NCBI GenBank assembly: GCA_036394575.1
Contig: DASWEY010000082.1
Coordinates: 1 to 64,000 of the forward strand
Origin: UKL13-2 sp036394575
GTDB lineage: Bacteria > Pseudomonadota > Gammaproteobacteria > Burkholderiales > Usitatibacteraceae
DNA length: 64,000 nucleotides
Reading direction: 5' to 3'
The position numbers were made by a program, and so were the translations under genes. Numbering within the stretch: the first letter of the stretch is position 1; each line of letters starts with the position of its first letter. This document shows positions 52,902 to 62,432 of the stretch, piece after piece. The notes under the pieces are model-generated. The model searched no databases and had not been told where the DNA came from. It was given only the letters and a program-made list of their open reading frames with translations.

Positions 52902-54174
52902 AAGCAAACTACTGTTCGAAAAATCCCAACGGGTCATACCTGGTGGCGTCAATTCCCCGGTACGCGCGTTTCAGGCTGTTGGCGGCACGCCGGTTTTTTT
53001 TCGCGAGGCCCAAGGCGCTTATTTATGGGATGTTGATGACAACCGCTATATCGACTACGTCGGCTCCTGGGGCCCTGCCATTCTTGGCCACGCACACAGC
53101 GAGGTAGTTCGGGCCGTCCAGGAGCGCGCCGCCAAAGGCATGAGTTTCGGCGCGCCGACTGCGGCGGAATGCGAGCTGGCGGAGCGATTGGTCGATCTGC
53201 TGCCGTCGATCGAGCAGGTACGCCTGACGAGTTCCGGCACCGAAGCAACCATGAGCGCAATTCGTCTGGCGCGCGGATTTACCGCTCGCAACAAAATCAT
53301 CAAGTTCGAAGGTTGTTACCATGGCCACGGCGATGCCCTGCTGGTCAAAGCCGGTTCAGGAGCGCTCACCTTCGGCCACCCCAGTTCTGCGGGAGTACCG
53401 CCGGAAGTCGTTGCGAATACCTTAGTGCTGGCCTATAACGATCTCGGCGCGCTGACAGACACGTTTGCAAAAATTGGCGATGAGTTGGCTGGCGTCATTA
53501 TCGAGCCCGTTGCCGGCAATATGAACTTCGTTATGCCGTCACAACAATATATGGATGCACTGCGTTCGCTTTGTACCCGGCACGGCGTGGTCCTTATCTT
53601 CGATGAGGTGATGACCGGCTTTCGCGTTGGCCTGCACGGCGCGCAGGGACATTTCGGCATTACGCCGGATTTGACGACGCTGGGCAAGGTGATTGGCGGC
53701 GGGATGCCGGTAGGCGCATTCGGTGGCCGCCGCGACATCATGGCGCATCTGGCACCGCTTGGCGGCGTCTATCAGGCAGGCACTCTTTCGGGCAATCCGG
53801 TCGCGGTGGCCGCCGGATTGAAGACGCTGGAGCTAATCGCTGCGCCGGACTTTTTCGACACGCTGTCGGCGACAACGCAGCAATTGGTTGCGGGCCTCGT
53901 CGAAGCTGCTACCGCGACGGGCATTCCGTTCGCGGGCACCAGCCTGGGCGGCATGTTCGGAATTTTCTTTCGCTCACGGATACCGGGTAGCTATGCCGAA
54001 GCAATGGATGCCGACCGCGAACGATTCAGTCGTTTTTTTCATGCCATGCTGAAACGTGGTATCTATCTGGCGCCGTCCGCGTTCGAAGCCGGCTTTGTGT
54101 CGGCCGCGCACACGGCAGCGGATATTGCGGCGACGATCTCGGCGGCTCGCTCGGCATTTACCGAAATCAAATGA
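52891..54174 (+). CDS. hemL: Glutamate-1-semialdehyde 2,1-aminomutase
   Basis: A 427-residue PLP enzyme making 5-aminolevulinate for haem (C5 pathway). It starts MFDKSKLLFEKSQRVIPGGV. The PLP lysine is K266 in LGKVIGGGMPVGAFGG; GTEATMSAIRLARG, GCYHGHGDALLVKAGSG and FDEVMTGFRV are intact. The start overlaps the end of thiE, so translation is probably coupled, linking thiamin and tetrapyrrole genes. hemB lies 3 kb downstream. Confidence 0.96.
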   Translation: MFDKSKLLFEKSQRVIPGGVNSPVRAFQAVGGTPVFFREAQGAYLWDVDDNRYIDYVGSWGPAILGHAHSEVVRAVQERAAKGMSFGAPTAAECELAERLVDLLPSIEQVRLTSSGTEATMSAIRLARGFTARNKIIKFEGCYHGHGDALLVKAGSGALTFGHPSSAGVPPEVVANTLVLAYNDLGALTDTFAKIGDELAGVIIEPVAGNMNFVMPSQQYMDALRSLCTRHGVVLIFDEVMTGFRVGLHGAQGHFGITPDLTTLGKVIGGGMPVGAFGGRRDIMAHLAPLGGVYQAGTLSGNPVAVAAGLKTLELIAAPDFFDTLSATTQQLVAGLVEAATATGIPFAGTSLGGMFGIFFRSRIPGSYAEAMDADRERFSRFFHAMLKRGIYLAPSAFEAGFVSAAHTAADIAATISAARSAFTEIK

Positions 54175-54226
54175 TGCCGTGTGACAGGATACGACCCCGG
54201 TTCACCCCCTCTTTTCATGAGCGCTT

Positions 54227-55423
54227 GTGAAGACGAAAGTAACTATTGATAACGTTGCGCTCGCAACGTTGATTTTCGCGGTTATTGCGATTTCAACGGT
54301 ATCGACGATTGCCATCACTTCGGCCGAAAATCTGGTTGCAACCAATGAAAAGGTTTTGCAAACCCAGCGCATCGTATCCAGCCTCGAAGCCATTCGCTTC
54401 CAGTCAATGGCCTTGGTTGCCGGCGAGCAGAACTTCATTATTACGGGCAAGGACGCCGATCTCACACCTTATCGTGCCGGTACGGTGGAGCTCGGGGCTG
54501 AACTGGTTTATCTGGCCGGAAAACGCAGCGAGCATCCGGTATTGGCGGCCAATTTTGACGCGCTCAAGACTGCCGCCGAAGCGCATATGGAACAGGAGGC
54601 ACGATTTGTTGAGGCGCGTCGCAAATCGGGTTTTGTCGGCGCGCAGAATCTTTCGGGCAAGACCGGCGTTGAGTTGGTTCATGAAAAACTCTTGAACTTG
54701 ACTTATCGCATGCTGGCCGAGGGTCGTCGGACCCTGGACCAGCTTGAAATCGAGCAAATCAGCTATGGCGCGAAAATGCGCCGACTTATTATTGCGCTGA
54801 TCTGTTCATCAGCTTTCATCCTGGTTCTTTTCTATGGCACCCTGCGGCGCCTGAATCTTGAACAGAGGGCCGTCCAGAAGAACATCGCGTATCAGGCCAC
54901 TCACGACGCGCTGACCGGTCTTTTTAATCGCGCTGCGGTCGTTGAGCACCTAGAAGTGCTGAGCGGCGACATTGCTACAGCGGCGTTCGGGGGGTTCAGC
55001 GTGCTGCTGCTCGATCTGGATGGATTCAAGGACGTGAACGACAGTTTTGGTCATGACGCAGGCGACGAGCTGTTAAAGCTGGTGGCCGCGCGTGCCAGTG
55101 CCGCCTTGCGGGCTGCCGATTACCTCGCGCGGCTGGGTGGCGACGAGTTCCTGGTAGTCATCCCTCAGGTTTCTGACAGCGACAGTGTGCAACGAGTAGC
55201 CGACAAATTGATCAACGCCCTTCGCCAGCCCTATGCACTTCGCTCTCACGGAGCGACCGTTACCGTCAGCATCGGCATCAGCCGCTTTCCGCAAGATGCC
55301 CGGGATCGCGAAACGCTGATGAAATGTGCGGATCTCGCCTTATATTCGGCCAAACGCAAAGGTCGGAATCGCGCGGAATTTTTTACGCCTGAATTGCGGT
55401 TGCGGCGTCACGCTTCGTCCTGA
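54227..55423 (+). CDS. Membrane diguanylate cyclase (CHASE3-like + GGDEF)
   Basis: A 398-residue protein with helices at about residues 8-30 and 186-206 flanking a helical CHASE3-like periplasmic sensor, and a C-terminal GGDEF domain (THDALTGLFNR; signature LGGDEFL near residue 303). An inhibitory I-site RAAD lies five residues before the signature, so product inhibition is expected. It should make c-di-GMP from GTP, favouring biofilm over motility, near the type IV pilus loci. The start is GTG at 54227. Confidence 0.92.
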   Translation: MKTKVTIDNVALATLIFAVIAISTVSTIAITSAENLVATNEKVLQTQRIVSSLEAIRFQSMALVAGEQNFIITGKDADLTPYRAGTVELGAELVYLAGKRSEHPVLAANFDALKTAAEAHMEQEARFVEARRKSGFVGAQNLSGKTGVELVHEKLLNLTYRMLAEGRRTLDQLEIEQISYGAKMRRLIIALICSSAFILVLFYGTLRRLNLEQRAVQKNIAYQATHDALTGLFNRAAVVEHLEVLSGDIATAAFGGFSVLLLDLDGFKDVNDSFGHDAGDELLKLVAARASAALRAADYLARLGGDEFLVVIPQVSDSDSVQRVADKLINALRQPYALRSHGATVTVSIGISRFPQDARDRETLMKCADLALYSAKRKGRNRAEFFTPELRLRRHASS

Positions 55424-55459
55424 ATCGGGACTCATCGCCCATAATACGATTTGGGTAAA

Positions 55460-56113
55460 TTACTTGCTGCGCATTCCGGCCAGATATTCAGCTACGGCCT
55501 GCATATCCGCATCGCCCAGACGGCTGGTGATGGCGCTCATTATTGGATGCTGACGTTCTCCCGAGGCATAGGCCTTCAGTTGCTGATAGCTGTATTCCGG
55601 CCATTGTCCGGCGACCCGTGGGTAACCCGCTGGTATACCCGCTCCCGCACCACCGTGACAGCCCGCGCAAGCGGGTACCTTGGTCTCGGCGAGACCCGCC
55701 CGGTAGATTTTCTGTCCGCGTTCGGCAAGGGCCTTGTTTCGGGCAGCGGCATTGATTGCCGGTCTTTGCGAGAAATAATATTCGCCCAGCGCATTCATGT
55801 CGGCCTGCGTCAGATTCGCGGCCATTCCCTGCATAATCGCATTCTTGCGCGCTCCGCTTCTGAAATGTTCAAGCTGCTTGGCGATATACTGGGCGGGCAT
55901 TCCGGCCAAATTGGGATTGGCCGATACGGGACTCATGCCATTGAGCCCATGACAGGCCACGCAGACGCCGCTGACAATCTGCTGTCCTCGCGCCATGAGG
56001 TCAGCTTTGCTTGGCGCCGTTGCATCGCCGCCATCGGCCGCCTTTGCCGGTTCATTCGCGTAGGTAAATGTGGAACAAACCGCAAGAATGAGCGTCGCCA
56101 AAATCTTTTTCAT
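55460..56113 (-). CDS. Cytochrome c4 (dihaem)
   Basis: A 217-residue periplasmic dihaem cytochrome. A signal peptide (cleavage near TYA-NE, residue 19) is followed by two similar c-type domains with haem sites CVACH (about residue 50) and CAGCH (about 150), each with a downstream methionine (SPVSANPNLAGMP; QHPIMSAI) for the sixth ligand. Cytochrome c4 donates electrons to terminal oxidases. It is divergent from engB. In Burkholderiales it normally stands next to engB as here. Confidence 0.94.
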   Translation of the reverse strand: MKKILATLILAVCSTFTYANEPAKAADGGDATAPSKADLMARGQQIVSGVCVACHGLNGMSPVSANPNLAGMPAQYIAKQLEHFRSGARKNAIMQGMAANLTQADMNALGEYYFSQRPAINAAARNKALAERGQKIYRAGLAETKVPACAGCHGGAGAGIPAGYPRVAGQWPEYSYQQLKAYASGERQHPIMSAITSRLGDADMQAVAEYLAGMRSK

Positions 56114-56180
56114 TTCCAGCCTTCGTTAGTATTGCGTTGCAAAACCCGAATTTTAGCCTATCAAGGCAGAAGAGGAAACC

Positions 56181-56822
56181 GTGGGACTGTTTGACCGAGC
56201 AACTTATGTAGCCTCCGCCCACGACCTGGAACAGTTGCCGCCGGATACCGGGCACGAAGTTGCCTTTGTGGGGCGCTCGAATTCCGGTAAATCGAGCGCA
56301 ATCAATACCCTTGCCAATCACAAGCGGCTCGCTTTTGTCTCCAAAACGCCGGGGCGTACGCAACTGATCAATTTTTTTGCCCTCGGCGATGGCCGCACTC
56401 TGGTTGATTTGCCGGGTTATGGGTACGCCAAGGTTCCGCCAGCCGTAAAGGCACACTGGACGGAACTGCTCGCTGCATATGTATCGACCCGCGATGCTCT
56501 GAAGGGCTTGGTGGTCATCATGGATGCTCGCCACCCCATGAAGCCGCTAGATGTGGAAATGCTCAACTGGTACCGGCCCACAAATAAACCTGTACATATA
56601 CTGCTGACCAAGTCGGACAAGCTGTCCAATGGCGAGCAGGTAGAAACACTGCGGGCAGTAAAGCAGTTGCTAATCGCCGGGCAGTACAACGCTACGGTGC
56701 AATTGTTTTCGAGCCTGAAAAAAAGCGGGGTGCGCGAGGCGGAGACGGCGATAGGAAGGCTGTTTGAAAAGCAGGCGTCCATAGATGATCTTCAGGACGG
56801 CGCAATTACTTCGGGGAAATAG
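56181..56822 (+). CDS. engB: Ribosome biogenesis GTPase EngB/YihA
   Basis: A 213-residue small GTPase needed for large-subunit assembly and cell division. The G motifs are visible: G1 GRSNSGKSSAIN (about residues 32-43), G2 PGRTQLINFF, G3 DLPGYGYAKV, G4 LTKSDKLS and G5-like LFSSLKKSG. The start MGLFDRATYVASAHDL is typical. GAGGAAACC precedes it, with a GTG two bases later as the translated start. The gene ends just before a structured intergenic region. Confidence 0.95.
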   Translation: MGLFDRATYVASAHDLEQLPPDTGHEVAFVGRSNSGKSSAINTLANHKRLAFVSKTPGRTQLINFFALGDGRTLVDLPGYGYAKVPPAVKAHWTELLAAYVSTRDALKGLVVIMDARHPMKPLDVEMLNWYRPTNKPVHILLTKSDKLSNGEQVETLRAVKQLLIAGQYNATVQLFSSLKKSGVREAETAIGRLFEKQASIDDLQDGAITSGK

Positions 56823-56935
56823 AAAAAGGGCCCGGGAAAAAGGGGTAACCCGAGCCCTCGTAAAGCCTTAATGGAAATTAAGGCCCCGCTCAGGGAGGAG
56901 AAGCGGGGAGGAGCAAGCTCCTCTTACGCTATGAT
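56822..56935 (-). ncRNA. Candidate small RNA with three stem-loops, anti-SD loop and terminator
   Basis: Read on the minus strand, a possible promoter TTGAAC - 17 bp - ATCATA is followed by CGTAA, three perfect stem-loops and TTACG, which could close a four-way junction. The stem-loops are GAGGAGC/GCTCCTC (56908-56923), CCCCGCT/AGCGGGG (56884-56908) with a CU-rich loop containing CTCCTCCC, and GCCTTAAT/ATTAAGGC (56865-56884). A terminator stem (GGGC/CGGG with CCCG/GCCC, 56828-56857) then runs into TTTTTCT. The T-run gives the direction. A CTCCTCCC loop could pair with Shine-Dalgarno sequences. It is not matched to a known family. Confidence 0.55.
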
Positions 56936-57068
56936 GGGGTTTTACGGCAAAAGTTCAATTGGCGTGGAAGAGCCGGCTTGGCCTGTTTGGAAAATCTCGC
57001 AGTCAGCTTGCCGCTCCCACCTGACCTAAAGGTGGCCCGCGCACTTCACAAACCTGTACGGAACCATC

Positions 57069-58070
57069 ATGAATTTCGGTCAATTCCCCGAGCGCCGGAT
57101 GCGGCGCCTTCGTCGTACCGCCTTTTTGCGCGACATGGTTCGCGAATCGACCCTTACTGCCAACGACTTTATTTATCCCGTCTTCATTGTTGACGGCAGC
57201 GGTGTAAGACAAGCTGTTTCTTCAATGCCTGGAATTGAACGGATGTCGATCGATTTGCTGATGGCAGTGGCCAATGAGGCCGTTGCCCTAGGTATTCCGG
57301 CAATTGCATTGTTTCCAGTGATTGAAGACTCGCTTAAAACACCCGACGGCGCAGAGGCACTCAATCCGAACGGACTGGTGCCACGAACGGTGCGTGAATT
57401 GAAGAAACGCTTTCCCGGACTGGGCGTCATTGCCGACGTTGCTCTTGATCCCTTCACCAATCATGGCCAGGACGGCGTCATAGACGAATCCGGCTACATA
57501 CTCAATGATGAGACGATCGCAATTCTCCAGGAGCAGGCGCTCGTTCAGGCGGAAGCAGGGGTCGATATCGTCGCGCCCAGCGATATGATGGACGGCCGGA
57601 TTGGCGCGATTCGTCGCTCGCTTGACGAGCGTGGCCTGATTCATACGGCGATCATGGCGTATTCGGCAAAATACGCAAGCAAGTTCTATGGTCCCTTCCG
57701 CGACGCGGTTGGTTCCGCCGGCAATTTGGGCAAGAGTGACAAGAAGAATTATCAGATGGACCCGGGCAATTCGGAGGAGGCTCTGCGCGAGATTGCCCTC
57801 GATTTGCAGGAAGGTGCCGATATGGTGATGGTCAAGCCCGGCATGCCTTATCTAGACATCGTACAACGCTGCAAAGCGACTTTCGGTGCGCCCACCTTTG
57901 CCTATCAGGTGTCTGGTGAATATGCGATGCTGAAGGCGGCGGCGCAAAACGGCTGGCTTGATGGTGAAGCCTGCATGATGGAGTCCTTGCTTGCCTTCAA
58001 GCGCGCCGGCGCAGACGGAGTGTTGACTTACTTTGCCTTAGAAGCTGCACGAATATTAAAGAAAGGCTGA
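57069..58070 (+). CDS. hemB: Delta-aminolevulinic acid dehydratase (porphobilinogen synthase)
   Basis: A 333-residue enzyme joining two 5-aminolevulinates into porphobilinogen. The metal region reads DVALDPFTNHGQDG (about 132-145) without the zinc cysteines, so it is the Mg-dependent type. Schiff-base lysines are in MAYSAKYASKFYGPFRDA and MVKPGMPYLDIV. It starts MNFGQFPERRMRRLRR. It stands 250 bp after engB, and its stop is 2 bp from the convergent gene that follows mrcA. Confidence 0.97.
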   Translation: MNFGQFPERRMRRLRRTAFLRDMVRESTLTANDFIYPVFIVDGSGVRQAVSSMPGIERMSIDLLMAVANEAVALGIPAIALFPVIEDSLKTPDGAEALNPNGLVPRTVRELKKRFPGLGVIADVALDPFTNHGQDGVIDESGYILNDETIAILQEQALVQAEAGVDIVAPSDMMDGRIGAIRRSLDERGLIHTAIMAYSAKYASKFYGPFRDAVGSAGNLGKSDKKNYQMDPGNSEEALREIALDLQEGADMVMVKPGMPYLDIVQRCKATFGAPTFAYQVSGEYAMLKAAAQNGWLDGEACMMESLLAFKRAGADGVLTYFALEAARILKKG

Positions 58071-58072
58071 CC

Positions 58073-58732
58073 TCAGTCTGCAGTTCGTTTGTGCGCCGTG
58101 GTCGCCATCAACAGCCTATCGACCGCAATAAGATCAGCGCGTTCGCCGTCTATTCCAGAGTAAGCACGCTGCTGCGCCCGCTCGGCAGCCGATACGAATA
58201 CGGCTACTGAAATCGGCGCCTCATCAATGAGGAACCCATAAACCCGTGTTTGCTTTCGCAGTTTCCCATTAGGGCGCACGGAGACTTCATACGCAATATT
58301 TTCGTTCAGCAAAAACAAGGTAAACGTCTTCTCATCTTCAGTCAAGACTTCCAGTTCAATATTGGAAAACCGGTTGGCGGTCCCCGTAAGCACCGGGCCA
58401 AGCAACCGCGGCGAGAACTGTTCCAGACGATGCATCACCTTGATCGCGATCTCGCGCAGTTCAAACAGTTCCTGCGGCTGCGAATTGCCCTGAAAAATTG
58501 CCATGTGCTCTCGCACAGCAACATCAATTTCACGATTGTCGGGCAATGCTTCCGCCATGTCGCAATTCAGGCGGCGCGCGGCCTTCATTTTGGCGGCGCG
58601 ATAATCCGTCATCCCCTCGGCAATCAATCCAGCCGCGGCAATGGCTATGCGGCGACGCATGGGGTTCTCCCTGGCGATCGCGGGCTCGGCAGTAGTGGAA
58701 TGACGGCGCATCGTGGGCTTATGACGACTCAT
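58073..58732 (-). CDS. Conserved protein of unknown function downstream of mrcA
   Basis: A 219-residue soluble protein. An N-terminal basic region leads to MRRRIAIAAAGLIAEGMTDYRAAKMKAARRL (in part, about residues 25-55), a region typical of a conserved betaproteobacterial family, then DNREIDVAVREHMAIFQG and a beta-rich part with FTLFLLNENIAYE. Some database relatives are labelled as ligase- or nucleotidyltransferase-like, but I see no catalytic motif and assign no function. It starts 12 nt downstream of the mrcA stop and is probably cotranscribed. Confidence 0.65.
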   Translation of the reverse strand: MSRHKPTMRRHSTTAEPAIARENPMRRRIAIAAAGLIAEGMTDYRAAKMKAARRLNCDMAEALPDNREIDVAVREHMAIFQGNSQPQELFELREIAIKVMHRLEQFSPRLLGPVLTGTANRFSNIELEVLTEDEKTFTLFLLNENIAYEVSVRPNGKLRKQTRVYGFLIDEAPISVAVFVSAAERAQQRAYSGIDGERADLIAVDRLLMATTAHKRTAD

Positions 58733-58744
58733 GACCAATGTGGT

Positions 58745-61072
58745 TCAGAAAATCTGGTTCTTCACTTCTTCTGAGGGTTTGTTTGCCTCTCGAAGAGAGG
58801 CGGGGCCATCACTCAAGTTCCCGCTTGATTCGACGTAAACATATTCAGTGGTTGGCCGGCCATTCTTGTTCAGGTCGTTATCCACCGCTACTGCCATCAC
58901 GCCGGGCGGGGGCTCAAGCGGTTGTTCCTTTACCCCCTTGAGCGCGGTTGCCATGTAATACATCCATATAGGCAGCGCGGCGCCGCCGCCTGTTTCCGTA
59001 TCACCAAGGGATGCCGGGTTATCAAAACCTATCCAGGTTATCGCAACCAGGCCCTGGTTAAACCCCGCAAACCATGCATCGTTGCTGTCATTGGTTGTAC
59101 CGGTTTTACCCGCAAGGTCCTGGCGGCCCAAAGTCATGGCTTTTGCGGCGGTTCCATAGCGTACGACGTCCCGCAGCAGGGTGGTCATGATGAATGCATT
59201 ACGCGGATCGATGACGCGTTCGGCCGCCTTCGCACCAGGAACGTCACCGGCGCGATCTGGATTGGCCTCGAACAGCAGGCTGCCTTTGTCATCGGTTATG
59301 CGGGCGATGAAGTAAGGTTTGATACGATAACCGCCGTTGGCAAACACCGAATAGGCATTTGCCATCTGCAGCGGCGTCGTCGAGCCCGCCCCCAAGGCCA
59401 TGGTGAGATAGGCGGGATGGAGTTTGGGGTCGAAGCCAAAGCGCGCGACGTAGTCCTGTGCGTATTGGGGACCTATGGCCTGTAGGATGCGAATGGACAC
59501 CATATTTTTGGATTTGGCCAAGGCGGTTCGAAGCCGCATCGGGCCCTCATACTTTCCATCGTAATTCTTGGGCTCCCAAACCTGCCCGGCATTACGTCCG
59601 GGATCAAAGACAAATGGCGCGTCGTTAACTATTGTTGCCGGCGTAAACCCCTTCTCCAATGCGGCCGAATAGACGAAGGGCTTGAAGCTGGAGCCGGGTT
59701 GACGCATGGCCTGCGTAACGTGATTGAATTTATTGGCGCCAAAATCAAAACCGCCGGCCAAGGCCCGAATCGCACCATCGTTAGGGTCGATGGCAACCAG
59801 AGAGGCCTCTACGCGGGGTAGCTGCATCAATGCAGGGCTGCCCTTGTCGTCATGTCCGATGCGGACAATGGACCCGCGCACCGGCTTAAGCGGCGATGAC
59901 TTTTCGTTCAATGCACGTGCTACGAACTTCAGCGCTTCACCGCTCAAGGTAAGCGTATCGCCGCGCTTGGTATAAACCACAATCTGCTTGGGGTCGGCCG
60001 ACAAGACCACGGCTGGCATTAACTCGCCAACCACTTCTTTTTCCTGCAGCGCCTCTTCGATGGCGTCCTCGGACGCCTCCTTGTCTGCGGGTAATTTGAT
60101 CAGGCCCTCCGGGCCTCGATAGCCATGGCGTCGATCATACTCAAGCACCCCCTTTCGCAAACCGGTCATCGCCGCTTTTTGGTCGTCGTTGCGAATGGTC
60201 GTATAGACCCGAATACCGCTTACATAAGCTTTTTCGCCATATTGCTCGACCAGTTCCTGGCGAGCCATCTCGGCAATATAGTCCGCCTCCACCGCGTATT
60301 GCTGGCGCTCTCGATTGAATTTCAACGGCTGATCGAGCGCGGCCTTGTATTGCACGTCATTCAGATAGCCCAATTCATTCATGCGCCGTAATACGTAATG
60401 CTGTCGCTGTGTGATGCGCTTGAGGTTATCGAAGGGATTGTAACGGGAGGGCGCTTTCGGGATGCCGGCCAGGACGGCGGCTTCGGCTACCGTCAGTTGC
60501 CCGATATCTTTACCGTAATACACTCTGCTGGCAGCCGCAAATCCAAATGCCCTGTTTCCCAAAAAGATGTGATTTAGGTAGATCTCGAGAATTTGATCTT
60601 TTGACAGGTTGTGCTCAATTTTGAATGCGAGTAACCACTCCGAGACCTTTCGTGTCAGCGTCTGCTCGTTGGACAGGAAGAAATTTCGGGCAACTTGCTG
60701 CGTTATCGTGCTGGCACCGCCGGTAATCTTTCCCGCCAGCACACTGGTACCCATGGCACGCACCAGCCCCAGGTAGTCCACCCCGCCATGCTGATAGAAA
60801 CGTTCGTCTTCCGCCGAAATAACTGCCTGCTTCATTACCGCCGGGAAATCCTGCACCTTCACGAATGAGCGTTTTTCTTCACCAAACTCGCCAATGACAT
60901 CCCCCTCCATGGTGTAAATCTTCAGCGGGAGCTTCGGGCGATAATCGGTAACCGCCTCAATTGATGGCAGATTAGGGTAGAGCAGTATCACCGTAAGAGC
61001 GATCACACCGACCGCAACCAGCACCAGTGAAACCAGCAGAATCAGGGGGTAGAACCACCAGCGAAGGGTCAT
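58745..61072 (-). CDS. mrcA: Penicillin-binding protein 1A
   Basis: A 775-residue bifunctional peptidoglycan synthase. It has an N-terminal helix (about residues 8-32), a glycosyltransferase domain (VISAEDERFYQHGGVD with the catalytic Glu, TITQQVARNFFLS, EIYLNHIFLGNRAFG), an OB-like linker, and a transpeptidase with SSFK (the active serine), SKN and KTGTTN motifs. It makes and cross-links glycan strands at the inner membrane. It is divergent from pilM, an arrangement common in proteobacteria. Confidence 0.96.
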   Translation of the reverse strand: MTLRWWFYPLILLVSLVLVAVGVIALTVILLYPNLPSIEAVTDYRPKLPLKIYTMEGDVIGEFGEEKRSFVKVQDFPAVMKQAVISAEDERFYQHGGVDYLGLVRAMGTSVLAGKITGGASTITQQVARNFFLSNEQTLTRKVSEWLLAFKIEHNLSKDQILEIYLNHIFLGNRAFGFAAASRVYYGKDIGQLTVAEAAVLAGIPKAPSRYNPFDNLKRITQRQHYVLRRMNELGYLNDVQYKAALDQPLKFNRERQQYAVEADYIAEMARQELVEQYGEKAYVSGIRVYTTIRNDDQKAAMTGLRKGVLEYDRRHGYRGPEGLIKLPADKEASEDAIEEALQEKEVVGELMPAVVLSADPKQIVVYTKRGDTLTLSGEALKFVARALNEKSSPLKPVRGSIVRIGHDDKGSPALMQLPRVEASLVAIDPNDGAIRALAGGFDFGANKFNHVTQAMRQPGSSFKPFVYSAALEKGFTPATIVNDAPFVFDPGRNAGQVWEPKNYDGKYEGPMRLRTALAKSKNMVSIRILQAIGPQYAQDYVARFGFDPKLHPAYLTMALGAGSTTPLQMANAYSVFANGGYRIKPYFIARITDDKGSLLFEANPDRAGDVPGAKAAERVIDPRNAFIMTTLLRDVVRYGTAAKAMTLGRQDLAGKTGTTNDSNDAWFAGFNQGLVAITWIGFDNPASLGDTETGGGAALPIWMYYMATALKGVKEQPLEPPPGVMAVAVDNDLNKNGRPTTEYVYVESSGNLSDGPASLREANKPSEEVKNQIF

Positions 61073-61243
61073 TGCAACATCCGAAAAGCTTAAGGACGAT
61101 CATTATATCGGCCCGGTTGTGACCACCGAAACCAAATTGCAGTCGAATCGCGACGCAAAGATGGCGACGAGATGGCGGTTACATATAGCGTGGGAATAGG
61201 TGGGACTATTATTAAAGCAATTTCGAGCTTTTAAAGAAAAGGC

Positions 61244-61272
61244 TTTACACGTCCAAAGGTTGTTGCTAGCAT
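61244..61272 (+). promoter_or_regulatory. Candidate pilM operon promoter
   Basis: TTTACA at 61244-61249 and TAGCAT at 61267-61272 are separated by 17 bp, about 62 bp before the pilM start in the 262-bp divergent region with mrcA. Confidence 0.5.
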
Positions 61273-61334
61273 TTAATGTAATTTGTGCGTAGTCGGCGGT
61301 AACTTCCGATCAACAAAAGGGTCGTCCAACCACC

Positions 61335-62432
61335 ATGCTGAACGAAAAGCTGGCTTCCAAGTTCGAATTTTTGAGTGCCAAGACACCGCCTTTGATCGGG
61401 GTCGATATCAGTTCGTCCTACATCAAGATGGTCGAAATCGCCGATGCCGGCAGGGGTTTATACCGGGTTGAGCGTTATGTCATTGAGCCCCTCCCCAAGG
61501 ACACGGTTACTGACGGCAACATTGCCAATATCGAGGCGGCAGGCGAGGTCATGAAGCGCGCCCACAAGCAAATGGCAACGCGCATCAAGAATGTGGCCCT
61601 TGCCCTGCCCTCCGCAGCGGTAATCACGAAGAAAGTGCTGCTTTCGGCCAACCAACGTGAAGACGATATGGAATATCAGGTCCAGTCGGAAGCCAATCAG
61701 TACATCCCCTTCAGCCTTGACGAAGTGAATCTGGATTTTCAGGTCATTGGCCCCGCACCCAACAGCGACGAAGAGGTTGAGGTTCTGATTGCGGCGTCGC
61801 GCAAGGAAAAAATTGAGGATCGGGTGGCGATCGCGGAGGCTGCCGGTTTGAAGACCAGCGTGATGGATGTCGAATCGTATGCGGCCATGACCGCATTCGA
61901 GATGATCAAGGGCGCTTCTTCGGGAATTGACGACAAGGATGTTACTGCTGTGATCGACATCGGCGCGCAAACCACGCGCGTTACGGTGATGCACCTTGAT
62001 CAGTTGGTTTATGCCCGGGAACAGCAGTTAGGCGGCTTCCAACTGACCCAGGACATCTCTCGCCAGTTCGGTATGCCTATTGAAGAGGCAGAAGTCGCCA
62101 AGAAATCGGGGGGGCTCCCGGATAACTATGGCCCCGATGTATTGCAGCCCTTTAACGAAAAGGTGGCGCTGGAAATCACCCGGGCACTGCAGTTCTTTTT
62201 TACTTCCACCCAGTTCAGCAAGGTTGACCATGTCGTGCTTTCGGGCGGCTGCGCAACGCTGGAGGGGCTGGAGGAGTTGGTGGCCCAACGCACCCAAGTT
62301 CACACGGTTGTGGCAAACCCGTTCGCCAATATGGCTTTGTCGTCAAAGATCAAGCCCCGTCAACTTACCATTGATGCGCCCGCGCTGATGGTTGCTTGCG
62401 GGCTCGCCATGAGAAGGTTTGATCCCGCATGA
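61335..62432 (+). CDS. pilM: Type IV pilus inner-membrane platform protein PilM
   Basis: A 365-residue actin-like protein of the pilus alignment complex on the cytoplasmic side. The FtsA-like ATP-binding motifs are visible: LIGVDISSSYIKMVEI (phosphate 1), AVIDIGAQTTRVTVM (phosphate 2, about residues 206-220) and VVLSGGCATLEGL (adenosine). It binds the N-terminus of PilN, whose gene overlaps its end by 4 nt. First gene of pilMNOP. Confidence 0.95.
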   Translation: MLNEKLASKFEFLSAKTPPLIGVDISSSYIKMVEIADAGRGLYRVERYVIEPLPKDTVTDGNIANIEAAGEVMKRAHKQMATRIKNVALALPSAAVITKKVLLSANQREDDMEYQVQSEANQYIPFSLDEVNLDFQVIGPAPNSDEEVEVLIAASRKEKIEDRVAIAEAAGLKTSVMDVESYAAMTAFEMIKGASSGIDDKDVTAVIDIGAQTTRVTVMHLDQLVYAREQQLGGFQLTQDISRQFGMPIEEAEVAKKSGGLPDNYGPDVLQPFNEKVALEITRALQFFFTSTQFSKVDHVVLSGGCATLEGLEELVAQRTQVHTVVANPFANMALSSKIKPRQLTIDAPALMVACGLAMRRFDPA

